Notes under the pieces: generated by a model | The model's database searches: none | The model's input: only the letters and a program-made list of their open reading frames with translations | Told to the model about the DNA's origin: nothing | Shown: piece after piece, positions 7,987 through 16,874 of the stretch | Layout: every line of letters starts with the position of its first letter | Position numbering within the stretch: the first letter of the stretch is position 1 | Source: Streptomyces sp. CBMA29 | GTDB taxonomy: Bacteria; Actinomycetota; Actinomycetes; Streptomycetales; Streptomycetaceae | Assembly (NCBI RefSeq): GCF_014596445.1 | Contig: NZ_MECL01000035.1 | Location: 62,001 to 126,000, forward strand | Length of the DNA: 64,000 nt | Reading direction: 5' to 3' | Program-made: the position numbers and the translations under genes

Positions 7987-10166
7987 GACGCCTCCCCAGT
8001 AGTCGGCGCGGAAGCCGGTGCGGTGGTCTGCGCGGATGTCTGCGCGGCGGCGGGTGCGGTGGTCTGCGCGGCGGTCGGTCCGACGGGCGGCTCGGGTGCT
8101 GTTCCGGCGGCTGTCGCGGGTGTTGCCGCCTCGGTTGCCTCGGCCGCCTCGGCCGCGTCCTGCGCGGCCGACGGGGTGACCACCGCCAGCACCTGGTCCA
8201 TCGTCACGGTGCTGCCCGCGGTGACGTCGATCTCGGACACCGTCCCGTCGTGCGGGGCGGTGATCACGTGCTCCATCTTCATCGCCTCCACCACCAGCAT
8301 GCTCTGACCCGCCACGACCTCGTCCCCCTTGCCGACCTTCACCACCGTGACCGTGCCGGGCATCGGCGCGGTCAGCGCGCCGCCCCCGCCCCCGCCCGCG
8401 GCGCCGCGCAGGGCCGCGGCCACCGGGTCGTACGCCCGCACCCACCAGCCGTCACCGTCCCGTCCCAGCCACTCGCCCGCGTGCCGGAAGGCGGTCACCA
8501 TGCCCTCGCGGTGCAGCAGCGCGCGCGGTCCGTCCAGCGTCAACCGGGCCGCCGTGGACGGTCCTTCGCCGATCCGCACCAGGCCGTCGCGGACCCGTAC
8601 CGTCACCGGCTCCCGGCCGGGAACCCGCAGGTGGTGCACCGTCCAGGCCGCCTCGCCGCCCAGCCGCCAGCCGCTCGGCACCGAGAACGGGTCGGTCCAG
8701 CCGCCCGCGTCCGGCGCCGGGGCCAGCGCGGCCTGCCGCAGCAGCGCCGCCGCCGCGTACACCTCGTCCGGCACACCGGGCAGCAGCAGTTCGGCGGCGT
8801 CCCGGTCGATCAGCCCGGTGTCCAGCTCGCCCGCGACCACCGCCGGGTGGGCCAGCAGCCTGCGCAGGAAACCGGTGTTGGTGTCCAGGCCCAGCACGAC
8901 GGTGTCCGCCAGCGCGGCCCGCAGCCGCCGCAGCGCGGTGGCCCGGTCGGGGCCGTACGCGATCACCTTGGCCAGCATCGGGTCGTAGGCGGTGCCCACC
9001 TCCGTGCCGACCGCGAGACCCGAATCCACCCGCACCCCGGGGCCGGTCGGTTCGGCCAGCGCCACGACAGTGCCCGCGGACGGCAGGAAGTCCACCCGGC
9101 CGTCGCCCGCTCTGGCGGTCTCCGCGCAGATCCGCGCCTCTATGGCGTGGCCGGTCATGGCGATGTCCCGCTGTCCGAAGCCGAGCCGTTCGCCGCAGGC
9201 CACCCGGAGCTGCCACTCAACCAGGTCGAGCCCGGTGACCAGCTCCGTCACCGGGTGCTCCACCTGGAGGCGGGTGTTCATCTCCATGAAGAAGTACGCG
9301 CCGCGGTCGGCGCCGGGGACGATGAACTCCACCGTGCCCGCTCCGGTGTAGCCGCAGGAGCGGGCGGCCTGCACCGCGGCCTCGCCCATCGCCTGCCGGG
9401 TCGCCTCGTCGAGCAGGACCGAGGGGGCCTCCTCGATCACCTTCTGGTGCCGTCGTTGCAGCGAGCACTCGCGCTCGCCGAGGTGCACCACCGAGCCGTG
9501 GCCGTCGGCCAGCACCTGGATCTCGATGTGCCGCGGCCGGTCGATCCACCGCTCCACCAGCAGCGTGTCGTCGCCGAAGGAGCCGCGCGCCTCGCGCCTG
9601 GCCGCCGCGATCTCCTCGGCCAGCAGAGCCTCGTCCCGCACCAGCCGCATGCCTTTGCCGCCGCCGCCCGCCGAGGGCTTGAGCAGCACCGGCAGGCCGA
9701 TCTCCCGTGCCGCGTCGGCCAGTTGGGCATCGGTGAGTCCGCTGCCCGTGCTACCGGGCACGACCGGGACGCCCGCGGCCCGTACGGTCTCCTTGGCCCG
9801 GATCTTGTCGCCCATCAGCTCGATGGCCTCGGCGGGCGGTCCGATGAAGACCAGGCCGGCCTCGGCGCAGGCGCGGGCGAAGGCCGCGTTCTCCGCCAGG
9901 AAGCCGTATCCGGGGTGGACCGCCTGGGCGCCCGCCTCGACGGCCGCCCGTACCTGCTCGGCGGCCGACAGGTAGTTCTCGATCCGTACCGCGGTGTCCG
10001 CCTCGCGTACGTGCCGGGCGTCGGCGTCGGCGTCGGTGAAGACGGCGGCCGAGCGGACGCCCAGCTCCCGCAGGGTCCGCAGCACGCGGACGGCGATCTC
10101 GCCGCGGTTGGCGACCAGGACGGTGTCGAACATGGGGCTCGCGCTCCCGGCGGTTGCGGTGTTCAT
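7983..10166 (-). CDS. biotin-dependent acyl-CoA carboxylase alpha subunit (probably methylcrotonyl-CoA carboxylase)
   Basis: Protein of 727 aa. A biotin carboxylase half begins MFDTVLVANRGEIAVRVLRT, carries the ATP-grasp loop SAGGGGKGMRLV near residue 165 and FMEMNTRLQVEHPVTE near 295; a C-terminal biotinyl domain has VVEAMKMEHVI (biotinylated Lys near 635). It ends in an Ala/Thr/Pro-rich tail of about 60 residues that is not part of the fold. The partner beta subunit lies 14 bases upstream. Start 10164-10166 is chosen because GAGGGG precedes it and overlaps the upstream stop; an internal ATG at 10131-10133 would remove only 11 residues and is also plausible. Confidence 0.93.
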   Translation of the reverse strand: MNTATAGSASPMFDTVLVANRGEIAVRVLRTLRELGVRSAAVFTDADADARHVREADTAVRIENYLSAAEQVRAAVEAGAQAVHPGYGFLAENAAFARACAEAGLVFIGPPAEAIELMGDKIRAKETVRAAGVPVVPGSTGSGLTDAQLADAAREIGLPVLLKPSAGGGGKGMRLVRDEALLAEEIAAARREARGSFGDDTLLVERWIDRPRHIEIQVLADGHGSVVHLGERECSLQRRHQKVIEEAPSVLLDEATRQAMGEAAVQAARSCGYTGAGTVEFIVPGADRGAYFFMEMNTRLQVEHPVTELVTGLDLVEWQLRVACGERLGFGQRDIAMTGHAIEARICAETARAGDGRVDFLPSAGTVVALAEPTGPGVRVDSGLAVGTEVGTAYDPMLAKVIAYGPDRATALRRLRAALADTVVLGLDTNTGFLRRLLAHPAVVAGELDTGLIDRDAAELLLPGVPDEVYAAAALLRQAALAPAPDAGGWTDPFSVPSGWRLGGEAAWTVHHLRVPGREPVTVRVRDGLVRIGEGPSTAARLTLDGPRALLHREGMVTAFRHAGEWLGRDGDGWWVRAYDPVAAALRGAAGGGGGGALTAPMPGTVTVVKVGKGDEVVAGQSMLVVEAMKMEHVITAPHDGTVSEIDVTAGSTVTMDQVLAVVTPSAAQDAAEAAEATEAATPATAAGTAPEPPVGPTAAQTTAPAAAQTSAQTTAPASAPTTGEAS

Positions 10167-10180
10167 GGTCGGCACGCCCC

Positions 10181-11821
10181 TCACATCCGGAAGACGCCGT
10201 AGCCGGGCGCGCCCGGATCGGCGGTCGGAAGGGGGGCGTTGGCGCAGGCGGTGAGGGCCAGGCCGAGGACGGTACGGGTCTCCAGCGGGTCGATCACACC
10301 GTCGTCCCAGAGCCTGGCGGTGGCGTAGTAGGCGTTGCCCTGGGTCTCGTACTGCTCGCGGACCGGGGCCTTGAACGCCTCCTCCGCCTCCTCGCTCCAC
10401 TTCTCGCCCGCCGCGGCGAGCTGGTCGCGCTTGACGGTGGCCAGCACGGACGCGGCCTGCTCGCCGCCCATCACCGAGATCTTGGCGTTCGGCCACATCC
10501 ACAGGAAGCGCGGGCTGTACGCCCGGCCGCACATCGAGTAGTTGCCCGCGCCGTAGGAGCCGCCGATCACCACGGTCAGCTTGGGCACGCGCGCGCAGGC
10601 GACCGCCGTGACCATCTTCGCGCCGTGCTTGGCGATGCCGCCCGCCTCGTACTGGCGGCCGACCATGAAGCCGGAGATGTTCTGGAGGAACAGCAGCGGG
10701 ATGCCGCGCTGGTCGCACAGTTCGATGAAGTGCGCGCCCTTGAGGGCGGATTCGGCGAACAGGATGCCGTTGTTGGCCACGATGCCGACCGGGTGGCCCT
10801 GGATGTGGGCGAAGCCGGTGACCAGCGTGGTGCCGTACTCCGCCTTGAACTCGGCGAAGCGGCTGCCGTCCACCAGTCGCGCGATGACCTCGCGGACGTC
10901 GTACGGGGTGCGGGAGTCGACCGGCACCGCGCCGGTCAGCCCGGCCGGGTCCACGGCCGGCGGCTCCGCGGGCCGTACCGTCCACGGCGGCGCGCCGCGC
11001 GCGGGCAGGGTGGCGACGATGTCGCGGACGATGTCCAGCGCGTGGGCGTCGTCCTCGGCGAGGTGGTCGGTGACGCCGGAGACACGGGAGTGCACCTCGC
11101 CGCCGCCCAGTTCCTCCGCGGTGACGACCTCGCCGGTGGCGGCCTTCACCAGCGGCGGACCGCCGAGGAAGATCGTGCCCTGATTCCGTACGATCACCGC
11201 CTCGTCGCTCATCGCCGGGACGTAGGCGCCGCCCGCGGTGCACGAGCCCATGACGGCGGCGATCTGCGGGATGCCGCGCGCCGACATGGTGGCCTGGTTG
11301 TAGAAGATCCGGCCGAAGTGGTCGCGGTCGGGGAAGACCTCGTCCTGCCGGGGGAGGAACGCGCCGCCGGAGTCGACCAGATAGACGCACGGCAGCCGGT
11401 TGTCCAGGGCGATCTCCTGGGCGCGCAGGTGCTTCTTGACCGTCATCGGGTAATAGGTGCCGCCCTTGACCGTGGCGTCATTGGCGACGACCACGACCTC
11501 ACGCCCCGCGACCCGGCCGATCCCGGCGATCACCCCGGCGGCCGGTGCCTGCCCGTCGTACATCCCGTCCGCGGCCAGCGGCGCCAGCTCCAGGAAGGGC
11601 GAGCCGGGGTCGAGCAGCCCGTCCACCCGGTCTCTGGGCAGCAGTTTTCCGCGCGCGGTGTGGCGGGCGCGAGATCTCTCGCCGCCGCCGAGCCGCGCGG
11701 CGGCCAGCTTGTCGCGCAGGTCCGCGGTCAACGCGGCATGAGCCTGCGCATTGGCCTGATACGCCTCCGACGCCGGATCTGCGGCGCTGGACAGGACTGG
11801 TGACAGTGCTGGTGCTGCCAT
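10181..11821 (-). CDS. acyl-CoA carboxyltransferase beta subunit (probably methylcrotonyl-CoA carboxylase)
   Basis: Carboxyltransferase of 546 aa with the paired crotonase-like halves of the AccD/PccB/MccB family; visible are [19 protein letters not shown] and [18 protein letters not shown], the latter typical of MccB-type subunits. It transfers CO2 from biotin on the alpha subunit to the acyl-CoA. The gene leads a four-gene minus-strand operon (beta, alpha, HMG-CoA lyase, isovaleryl-CoA dehydrogenase), which favours 3-methylcrotonyl-CoA as substrate over propionyl-CoA. The ATG is preceded by GGGGGG seven bases away, immediately downstream of the double operator shared with the divergent TetR gene. 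Confidence 0.92.
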   Translation of the reverse strand: MAAPALSPVLSSAADPASEAYQANAQAHAALTADLRDKLAAARLGGGERSRARHTARGKLLPRDRVDGLLDPGSPFLELAPLAADGMYDGQAPAAGVIAGIGRVAGREVVVVANDATVKGGTYYPMTVKKHLRAQEIALDNRLPCVYLVDSGGAFLPRQDEVFPDRDHFGRIFYNQATMSARGIPQIAAVMGSCTAGGAYVPAMSDEAVIVRNQGTIFLGGPPLVKAATGEVVTAEELGGGEVHSRVSGVTDHLAEDDAHALDIVRDIVATLPARGAPPWTVRPAEPPAVDPAGLTGAVPVDSRTPYDVREVIARLVDGSRFAEFKAEYGTTLVTGFAHIQGHPVGIVANNGILFAESALKGAHFIELCDQRGIPLLFLQNISGFMVGRQYEAGGIAKHGAKMVTAVACARVPKLTVVIGGSYGAGNYSMCGRAYSPRFLWMWPNAKISVMGGEQAASVLATVKRDQLAAAGEKWSEEAEEAFKAPVREQYETQGNAYYATARLWDDGVIDPLETRTVLGLALTACANAPLPTADPGAPGYGVFRM

Positions 11822-11838
11822 GATTCGACCCCCCGGAT

Positions 11839-11883
11839 GTTAGCGAGCGTTAACGTGATGACTCCACGTTAACGCTCGCTAAC
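11839..11883. promoter_or_regulatory. double TetR operator between carboxylase operon and TetR gene
   Basis: Two perfectly inverted 19-bp arms (GTTAGCGAGCGTTAACGTG at 11839-11857 and its complement at 11865-11883) flank a 7-base spacer. Each arm is itself a near palindrome (GTTAGCGA/GCGTTAAC), so the site looks like two repressor dimer sites. On the plus side TAGACT at 11893-11898 is a fair -10 with TTAACG at 11869-11874 as -35, placing the start of transcription at the TetR ATG. Binding here would block both directions. Confidence 0.85.
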
Positions 11884-11905
11884 TCGGTTGTCTAGACTCG
11901 ATCTC

Positions 11906-12526
11906 ATGAACCCGACGAAGACGGCGGAGAACCGTCGCGAGCAGATTCTCCGAGAGGCCGCCCGGCTCTTCGCCGAGCGCGGCTTCCACGGGGTCGGTGT
12001 CGACGAGATAGGCGCCGCGGTCGGCATCAGCGGCCCGGGTCTCTACCGGCATTTCGCGGGCAAGGACGCCATGCTCGCCGAGCTGCTGGTGGGCATCAGC
12101 GGCCGGCTGCTGACCGCGGGCAAGATGCGGGTGGCCGAGGCGACCGGGCCCGTGGAGGCGCTGGACGCGCTGGTCCGCGGCCATATCGACTTCGCGATCG
12201 ACGACCGGCCGCTGATCACCCTGCACGACCGTGAGCTGGACCGGCTGCGCGACTCCGACCGCAAGCTGGTCCGCCAGCTCCAGCGGCAGTACGTCGAGGA
12301 GTGGGTCGCGGTGGTGCGGCTGGTGCATCCGGGCGCCACCGAGCTGGAGGTGCGCGCGGCCGTGCACGCCGTCTTCGGTCTGCTCAACTCCACCCCGCAC
12401 CTCGGCGAGCGCGGCGGACTGCCCGGCAAGGCCGCGATGGCGGCCCTGCTGCACCGGCTGGCCCTCGGGGCGCTGGAGGCACTGGACGGTCTGGACAGCA
12501 CGGCCGACTGGCGGGTAACTTACTGA
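11906..12526 (+). CDS. TetR-family repressor of the leucine-catabolism operon
   Basis: TetR/AcrR regulator of 206 aa. The N-terminal helix-turn-helix is clear: RREQILREAARLFAERGFHGVGVDEIGAAVGISGPGLYRHFAGKDAML, residues 10-55; the rest is an all-helical ligand domain. I place the start at the ATG 11906-11908 rather than the upstream TTG. No Shine-Dalgarno sequence is present and a -10 ends seven bases before the ATG, so the transcript is probably leaderless. Divergence from the carboxylase operon across a shared double operator makes it the likely local repressor, probably relieved by an acyl-CoA; the ligand is an inference. Confidence 0.9.
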   Translation: MNPTKTAENRREQILREAARLFAERGFHGVGVDEIGAAVGISGPGLYRHFAGKDAMLAELLVGISGRLLTAGKMRVAEATGPVEALDALVRGHIDFAIDDRPLITLHDRELDRLRDSDRKLVRQLQRQYVEEWVAVVRLVHPGATELEVRAAVHAVFGLLNSTPHLGERGGLPGKAAMAALLHRLALGALEALDGLDSTADWRVTY

Positions 12527-12593
12527 GCGCTTGCTTAATGCTCGATTGTCGATCGCCCCGGCAGCGGACCCGGTCGCGGATGGGAGGCGCGCT

Positions 12594-13751
12594 GTGCGTC
12601 GTACGGTGTTCAACGAGGACCACGAAGCGTTCCGCGAGACGATACGTGCCTTCATCGAGGCCGAGGTCGTCCCCGTCCACGACGAGTGGCTGGCGGCGGG
12701 CCTGGTCCCGCGCGACTTCTACTACAAGCTCGGCGAGCTGGGCGTCTTCGGCATCGAGGTGCCCGAGGAGTTCGGCGGCGCGGGCGAGCACAGCTTCAAA
12801 TTCCAGGCCGTCATCAGCGAGGAGTGCGCCCGCGCGGGCGTCAGCTTCGGCGGCAGCGGGGTCCACGTCGGCCTCTGCCTGCCCTACGTGATGGCCTACG
12901 CCACCGACGAGCAGAAGAAGCGCTGGCTGCCCGGCTTCGTCAGCGGCGAGACGATGTTCGCCATCGCCATGACAGAACCCGGCACCGGCTCCGACCTCGC
13001 GGGCATGAAGACGACCGCCAAGCTCTCCGCCGACGGCACGCATTACGTGCTCAACGGCGCCAAGACCTTCATCACCGGCGGCGTCCACGCCGACCGCGTC
13101 ATCGTCTGCGCCCGCACCGCCCCCGCCACGCCCGAGGACCGCCGCGCGGGCATCTCCCTGTTCGTCGTGGACACCAAGGCCGACGGATACGCGGTCGGCC
13201 GCAAGCTGGACAAGCTCGGCCTGCGCACCTCCGACACCGCGGAACTCTCCTTCTCCGACGTCAAGGTCCCGCTCGAGGACCTGCTCGGCGAGGCGGGCAA
13301 GGGCTTCTCCTACCTCGGACAGAATCTTCCGCAGGAGCGATTGGGCATCGCCGTCGGCGCGTACTCCCAGGCCGCCGCCGCGATCCGCTTCGCCCAGGCG
13401 TACGTCCAGGACCGGACCGTCTTCGGCCAGACCGTCGCGTCCTTCCAGAACACCAAGTTCGAACTGGCCGCCTGCAAGGCCGAGGTGGACGCCGCGCAGG
13501 CCGTCGTCGACCGCGCCCTCGAAGCGCACGACAAGAAGGAACTGTCCGGCGCGGACGCCGCCTCCGCCAAGCTCTTCTGCACCGAGGTCGCCGCTCGCGT
13601 CATCGACCGCTGCCTCCAGCTCCACGGCGGCTACGGCTACATGAACGAGTACCCGATCGCCCGCCTGTACGCCGACAACCGCGTCAACCGGATCTACGGC
13701 GGCACCAGCGAGGTCATGAAGTCCATCATCGCCAAGTCGATGGGCCTGTGA
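12594..13751 (+). CDS. acyl-CoA dehydrogenase
   Basis: Second acyl-CoA dehydrogenase, 385 aa, with AMTEPGTGSDLAGMKTTAK near residue 125 and LHGGYGYMNEYPIARLYADNRVNRIYGGTSEVMKSIIAKSMGL at the C-terminus. The GTG at 12594-12596 is chosen because GGGAGG lies six bases before it; an in-frame ATG at 12531 has no ribosome-binding site. It lies 67 bases after the TetR gene on the same strand, so it may be co-transcribed. Sequence around the FAD and substrate loops differs clearly from the dehydrogenase at 5774-6940, suggesting another chain length, possibly long-chain; the substrate is not determined. Confidence 0.92.
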   Translation: MRRTVFNEDHEAFRETIRAFIEAEVVPVHDEWLAAGLVPRDFYYKLGELGVFGIEVPEEFGGAGEHSFKFQAVISEECARAGVSFGGSGVHVGLCLPYVMAYATDEQKKRWLPGFVSGETMFAIAMTEPGTGSDLAGMKTTAKLSADGTHYVLNGAKTFITGGVHADRVIVCARTAPATPEDRRAGISLFVVDTKADGYAVGRKLDKLGLRTSDTAELSFSDVKVPLEDLLGEAGKGFSYLGQNLPQERLGIAVGAYSQAAAAIRFAQAYVQDRTVFGQTVASFQNTKFELAACKAEVDAAQAVVDRALEAHDKKELSGADAASAKLFCTEVAARVIDRCLQLHGGYGYMNEYPIARLYADNRVNRIYGGTSEVMKSIIAKSMGL

Positions 13752-13785
13752 CCGGAGACCCATCCGTGAGAAAGCCGGCGGACGC

Positions 13786-14688
13786 GTGAATGCCGAAGGA
13801 CCCGTGAACGACTCCCAGGATCCGCTCCAGTCCCTGCTCGATCTGCTCGACCTGGAGCGGATCGAGCGGGACATCTTCCGCGGTGTCAGCCGGTCGGCCG
13901 TGGTGCCCCGGGTCTTCGGCGGCCAGGTCGCCGCACAGGCCCTGGTCGCCGCGGGCCGCACGGTGCCCGGGGACCGAGGCGCGCACTCGCTGCACGCCTA
14001 TTTCCTGCGGCCCGGCGACCCCAGTGTGCCGATCGTCTACCAGGTCGACCGGATCCGCGACGGCCGCTCCTTCACCACTCGTCGGGTCGTCGCTATCCAG
14101 CACGGTCAGCCGATCTTCCACCTCTCGGCGTCCTTCCAGGTTCACGAGGAGGGCCTGGAGCACCAGGAGCCGATGCCGTACGCGCCCGACCCGGAGACCC
14201 TGCCGACGGCCGAGGAGATGCTGCCCGTACACGCCGCGCGGTTCCCCGACCCCACCGTGGTCGACCGGATACTGGAAACCCGCGCTGCCGTCGACCTGCG
14301 CTACGTCGAGGACCCGCCGTTCCTCACCGCGGGTGTCATCCGCGAACCGCGCTCCCAGGTCTGGTTCCGCGCCCGCGGCAAACTCGCCGACGACCCGCTG
14401 CTCCACGTCTGCCTCGCCACCTATGTGTCGGACATGACGCTGCTCGACTCGGTCCTGCTCGCCCACGGCCGCGGCGGCTGGACCGTCGGCGACGTGGTCG
14501 GCGCGAGCCTGGACCACGCCATGTGGTTCCACCGGCCCTTCCGTGCCGACGAATGGCTGCTCTACGACCAGCAGAGCCCGTCCGCCTCCGGCGGTCGCGG
14601 CCTCGGCACCGCCCGGATCTACACCCGCGACGGGCGGCTCGCCGTCTCGGTGATCCAGGAGGGTCTGGTCCGGGTGCCGCGCGACTGA
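13786..14688 (+). CDS. tesB: acyl-CoA thioesterase II (TesB family)
   Basis: Double hot-dog thioesterase of 300 aa, close to the usual TesB length. Family stretches are VFGGQVAAQALVAAGRTV near residue 45, HSLHAYFLRPGDPSVPIVYQV near 67, and the second half ASLDHAMWFHRPFRADEWLLYDQQSP near 245, with GRGLGTARIYTRDGRL near the end. It hydrolyses acyl-CoA to free acid and CoA in the cytoplasm. It follows the acyl-CoA dehydrogenase by 34 bases and is probably in its operon. The GTG at 13786 is used; a GTG at 13804 is an alternative start. Confidence 0.92.
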   Translation: MNAEGPVNDSQDPLQSLLDLLDLERIERDIFRGVSRSAVVPRVFGGQVAAQALVAAGRTVPGDRGAHSLHAYFLRPGDPSVPIVYQVDRIRDGRSFTTRRVVAIQHGQPIFHLSASFQVHEEGLEHQEPMPYAPDPETLPTAEEMLPVHAARFPDPTVVDRILETRAAVDLRYVEDPPFLTAGVIREPRSQVWFRARGKLADDPLLHVCLATYVSDMTLLDSVLLAHGRGGWTVGDVVGASLDHAMWFHRPFRADEWLLYDQQSPSASGGRGLGTARIYTRDGRLAVSVIQEGLVRVPRD

Positions 14689-14710
14689 CGCTCACCCTTT
14701 CGGGTGAGCG
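14689..14710. terminator. bidirectional hairpin terminator after tesB
   Basis: CGCTCACCC / GGGTGAGCG, a perfect 9-bp stem with loop TTTC, directly after the tesB stop and before the convergent kinase gene end. The same stem arms recur exactly at 15691-15712 inside the kinase gene. Confidence 0.75.
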
Positions 14711-14792
14711 CGGATTTCCTGGACGCGGGACACACGGCCCTACGGCTCCGCGGCTTCCGACGCGGGGCCAGGCCCTGATCGTGCGGCTCCGC

Positions 14793-16100
14793 CTACGCGG
14801 CCTCGACCGCGGGTCCGACCGGCAGCGTCGCCCGTACGAGAAAGCCCCCGGCCGCCGCGGGCGACGCGATGAACTCACCGCCGAGCTGCACCGCCCGCTC
14901 GCGCAGTCCGGCGAGACCGTGGCCGCCCGAGGGCAGGGCCGGTCCCGGAGCCGCCGACGCCGGGCCGTTGCGCACCTCCACCACCAGCACATCGCCGCTG
15001 TGCCGCACCAGGACGCGGGTTTCCGCGCCGGGCGCGTGCTTGCGGATGTTGGTGAGCGCTTCCTGCACGATGCGGTACGCCGCGTGCTGGACGTCCGACG
15101 GCAGGCGGGCGGCGTCGGCCGGGGCCATGGCGCCTGGCAGTTCGCCGTGTGTGCCGGGTCCCGCGGCAGCGACCAGCGCGGGAATGCCCGCGAGGCCGGG
15201 GCCCGCGTCCAGCGGCTGCCCCGACGTCAACGGCAGCCGCAGCAGCCCCACCATCCGGCGCAGCTCGTCCAGCGCGTCCCGGCTCAGCTCGCGCACCGCA
15301 CCGGCCGCCGCCCGCGCCTGCGGCCCCCGCGCGGTCGCCTCCAGGGCGCCGGACTGCACGGCGATCAGGCTGATGTGGTGCGCCACGGTGTCGTGCATCT
15401 CGCGGGCGAGCCGGGCCCGCTCCCGTACCACCGCCTGTTCGGCGGCCAGCTCTCTCTCCCGTTCCCTGCTGGCCGCCAGCTCCTCCAGCCGCCCGGCCAG
15501 CTCACGCCGCGAGGCCGCGAACAGGCCCAGCGCGGTCGGCGCCAGGGCCAGCAGCGAGGACAGCATCACCGCGAGGATCGTGTCCGAGAGCCCCCAGGGC
15601 GCCGGGTCGCGGAACGGCCAGGGCACGCAGGAGACCGTCGCCGCGAGCAGCGCGCAGCCACCGGTCAGCAGGGCGCGGCGCGACATCACACGCTCACCCG
15701 AACGGGTGAGCGCGTCCGATGAGGCAGCGGACGGCGTCGCCGGCGGTACGAGAGCCGCCGGAGCGAAGGACGTGGCGGGCGGCGTACCGGAAGGCGTGCG
15801 CTTCGAGGGCCCGGCCGGAGAAAACGGCCACCCTTGTGCGCGATGGCGGTCGGGACCGCCCGCGGCGATCTCGTAGAGCGCGCCCATCGGCGAGAACCAG
15901 ATGTAGCCGAGCGAGAGGGCGGGCAGGGTCGCGGCGAAGGCGATCAGCGGGAAGCGGTGCCTGAACAGCAGCGCCAGCGTGCCCAGGGCCGCGAAGGTGA
16001 ACGAGAGCGGGCCGCCGTAGGAGCGCGTCGCCCACACCTCGGTCGCGGAGAGGGCGAACAGGGCGGCGTCCGGCAGGGTGACACGTGGTTTCACGATCAC
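14793..16100 (-). CDS. NarL-type sensor histidine kinase carrying an in-frame insertion
   Basis: Membrane histidine kinase of 435 aa. Hydrophobic segments lie at roughly residues 8-20, 30-45, 50-68, 142-160 and 172-195, then a coiled coil and the DHp region LAREMHDTVAHHISLIAVQS with phospho-acceptor His236; the ATPase part has QEALTNIRKH and GGHGLAGLRERAVQLGG. The membrane part is interrupted at residues 81-138 by a Pro/Ala/Ser-rich 58-residue block that sits where only a short loop is expected and ends in two DNA hairpins (separate entry). The GTG start overlaps the response-regulator stop (GTGA), so the pair is co-translated. The signal is unknown. Confidence 0.88.
   Translation of the reverse strand: MIVKPRVTLPDAALFALSATEVWATRSYGGPLSFTFAALGTLALLFRHRFPLIAFAATLPALSLGYIWFSPMGALYEIAAGGPDRHRAQGWPFSPAGPSKRTPSGTPPATSFAPAALVPPATPSAASSDALTRSGERVMSRRALLTGGCALLAATVSCVPWPFRDPAPWGLSDTILAVMLSSLLALAPTALGLFAASRRELAGRLEELAASRERERELAAEQAVVRERARLAREMHDTVAHHISLIAVQSGALEATARGPQARAAAGAVRELSRDALDELRRMVGLLRLPLTSGQPLDAGPGLAGIPALVAAAGPGTHGELPGAMAPADAARLPSDVQHAAYRIVQEALTNIRKHAPGAETRVLVRHSGDVLVVEVRNGPASAAPGPALPSGGHGLAGLRERAVQLGGEFIASPAAAGGFLVRATLPVGPAVEAA
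15687..15860. repeat. REP-like insertion inside the histidine-kinase gene
   Basis: A 174-base block (exactly 58 codons) interrupts the kinase membrane domain. It is bounded on one side by the hairpin CGCTCACCC-GAAC-GGGTGAGCG at 15691-15712, whose arms are identical to the terminator at 14689-14710, and on the other by GGCGGTC-GG-GACCGCC at 15845-15860. CGCGGCG occurs on both flanks (15674-15680, 15861-15867) but is too GC-rich to be called a target duplication. Mobility is inferred, not shown. Confidence 0.55.
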
Positions 16101-16783
16101 TCGGGCACCCGTACCAGCCCGGCCTGGTGCGCGGCGACGGCGGCGGCCACCCGGTTGGGCGCCGCCAGCTTCCGCAGCACCGCGCGCACATGGTCCTTGA
16201 CCGTGCCGACCGAGATCCCCAGCTCGGCCGCTATCCGGGCGTTCGGCAGCCCGGCCGCCAGCAGTCGCAGCACCTCGGTCTCGCGGTCGGTCAGCGGTGC
16301 CAAGGCCGCGGCGTGCGCGGACGCCCCGGGTGTACCGGGCTTCGCGCCGTCGGAGCCGAGCGGATCGCCCAGGAAGCCGTCGACGACCGCGCGGCCCACG
16401 GTGGGGGTGAAGACGGTGCCGCCGCGTGCCATGACGCGTACCGCGTCGATCAGGGTGCCGACCGCGGTGTCCTTGAGCAGGAAGCCGGTGGCGCCCGCCG
16501 CCATCGCCGCGCGCAGATGGGCGCTGGTGTCGAAGGCGGTCAGCATGGCGACGGCGGGCGGCGAGGGCAGTGCCCGCAGGGCGCGCAGTACGGTCAGCCC
16601 GTCGTCGGGCGGCGGCATCACCGCGTCCAGCAGGACGAGGCCGGGACGCGTCGCGGTCACCGTATCGACGGCGTCGTGCCCGTCGCAGTCCGCTTCCACC
16701 CGGATGTCGCCGGAGGATTCGAGGATGCTTCGCAGGGCGGCCCTGACCAGTGCTTCGTCATCGACGATCACGACCTGGACCAC
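16097..16783 (-). CDS. NarL/LuxR-family response regulator
   Basis: Response regulator of 228 aa. The receiver begins VVIVDDEALVRAALR with the acidic pair near residue 8, has the phospho-acceptor in GLVLLDAVMPPPDDG near 53 and the conserved Lys in ATGFLLKDTA near 104. The C-terminal LuxR helix-turn-helix is LTDRETEVLRLLAAGLPNARIAAELGISVGTVKDHVRAVLRKL. It is the cognate partner of the overlapping kinase. The start is a GTG (16781-16783). The linker between domains is Gly/Ala-rich and longer than usual. Targets are unknown. Confidence 0.93.
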   Translation of the reverse strand: MVQVVIVDDEALVRAALRSILESSGDIRVEADCDGHDAVDTVTATRPGLVLLDAVMPPPDDGLTVLRALRALPSPPAVAMLTAFDTSAHLRAAMAAGATGFLLKDTAVGTLIDAVRVMARGGTVFTPTVGRAVVDGFLGDPLGSDGAKPGTPGASAHAAALAPLTDRETEVLRLLAAGLPNARIAAELGISVGTVKDHVRAVLRKLAAPNRVAAAVAAHQAGLVRVPE

Positions 16784-16874
16784 TGTGCCTGCCTTCCTCG
16801 CCCCCCTATTGACCCTGATATTCCCTTTGTTCCCTCATCGATGGTAGCGAGCGTAGCGACGGACCGGGACGGCG

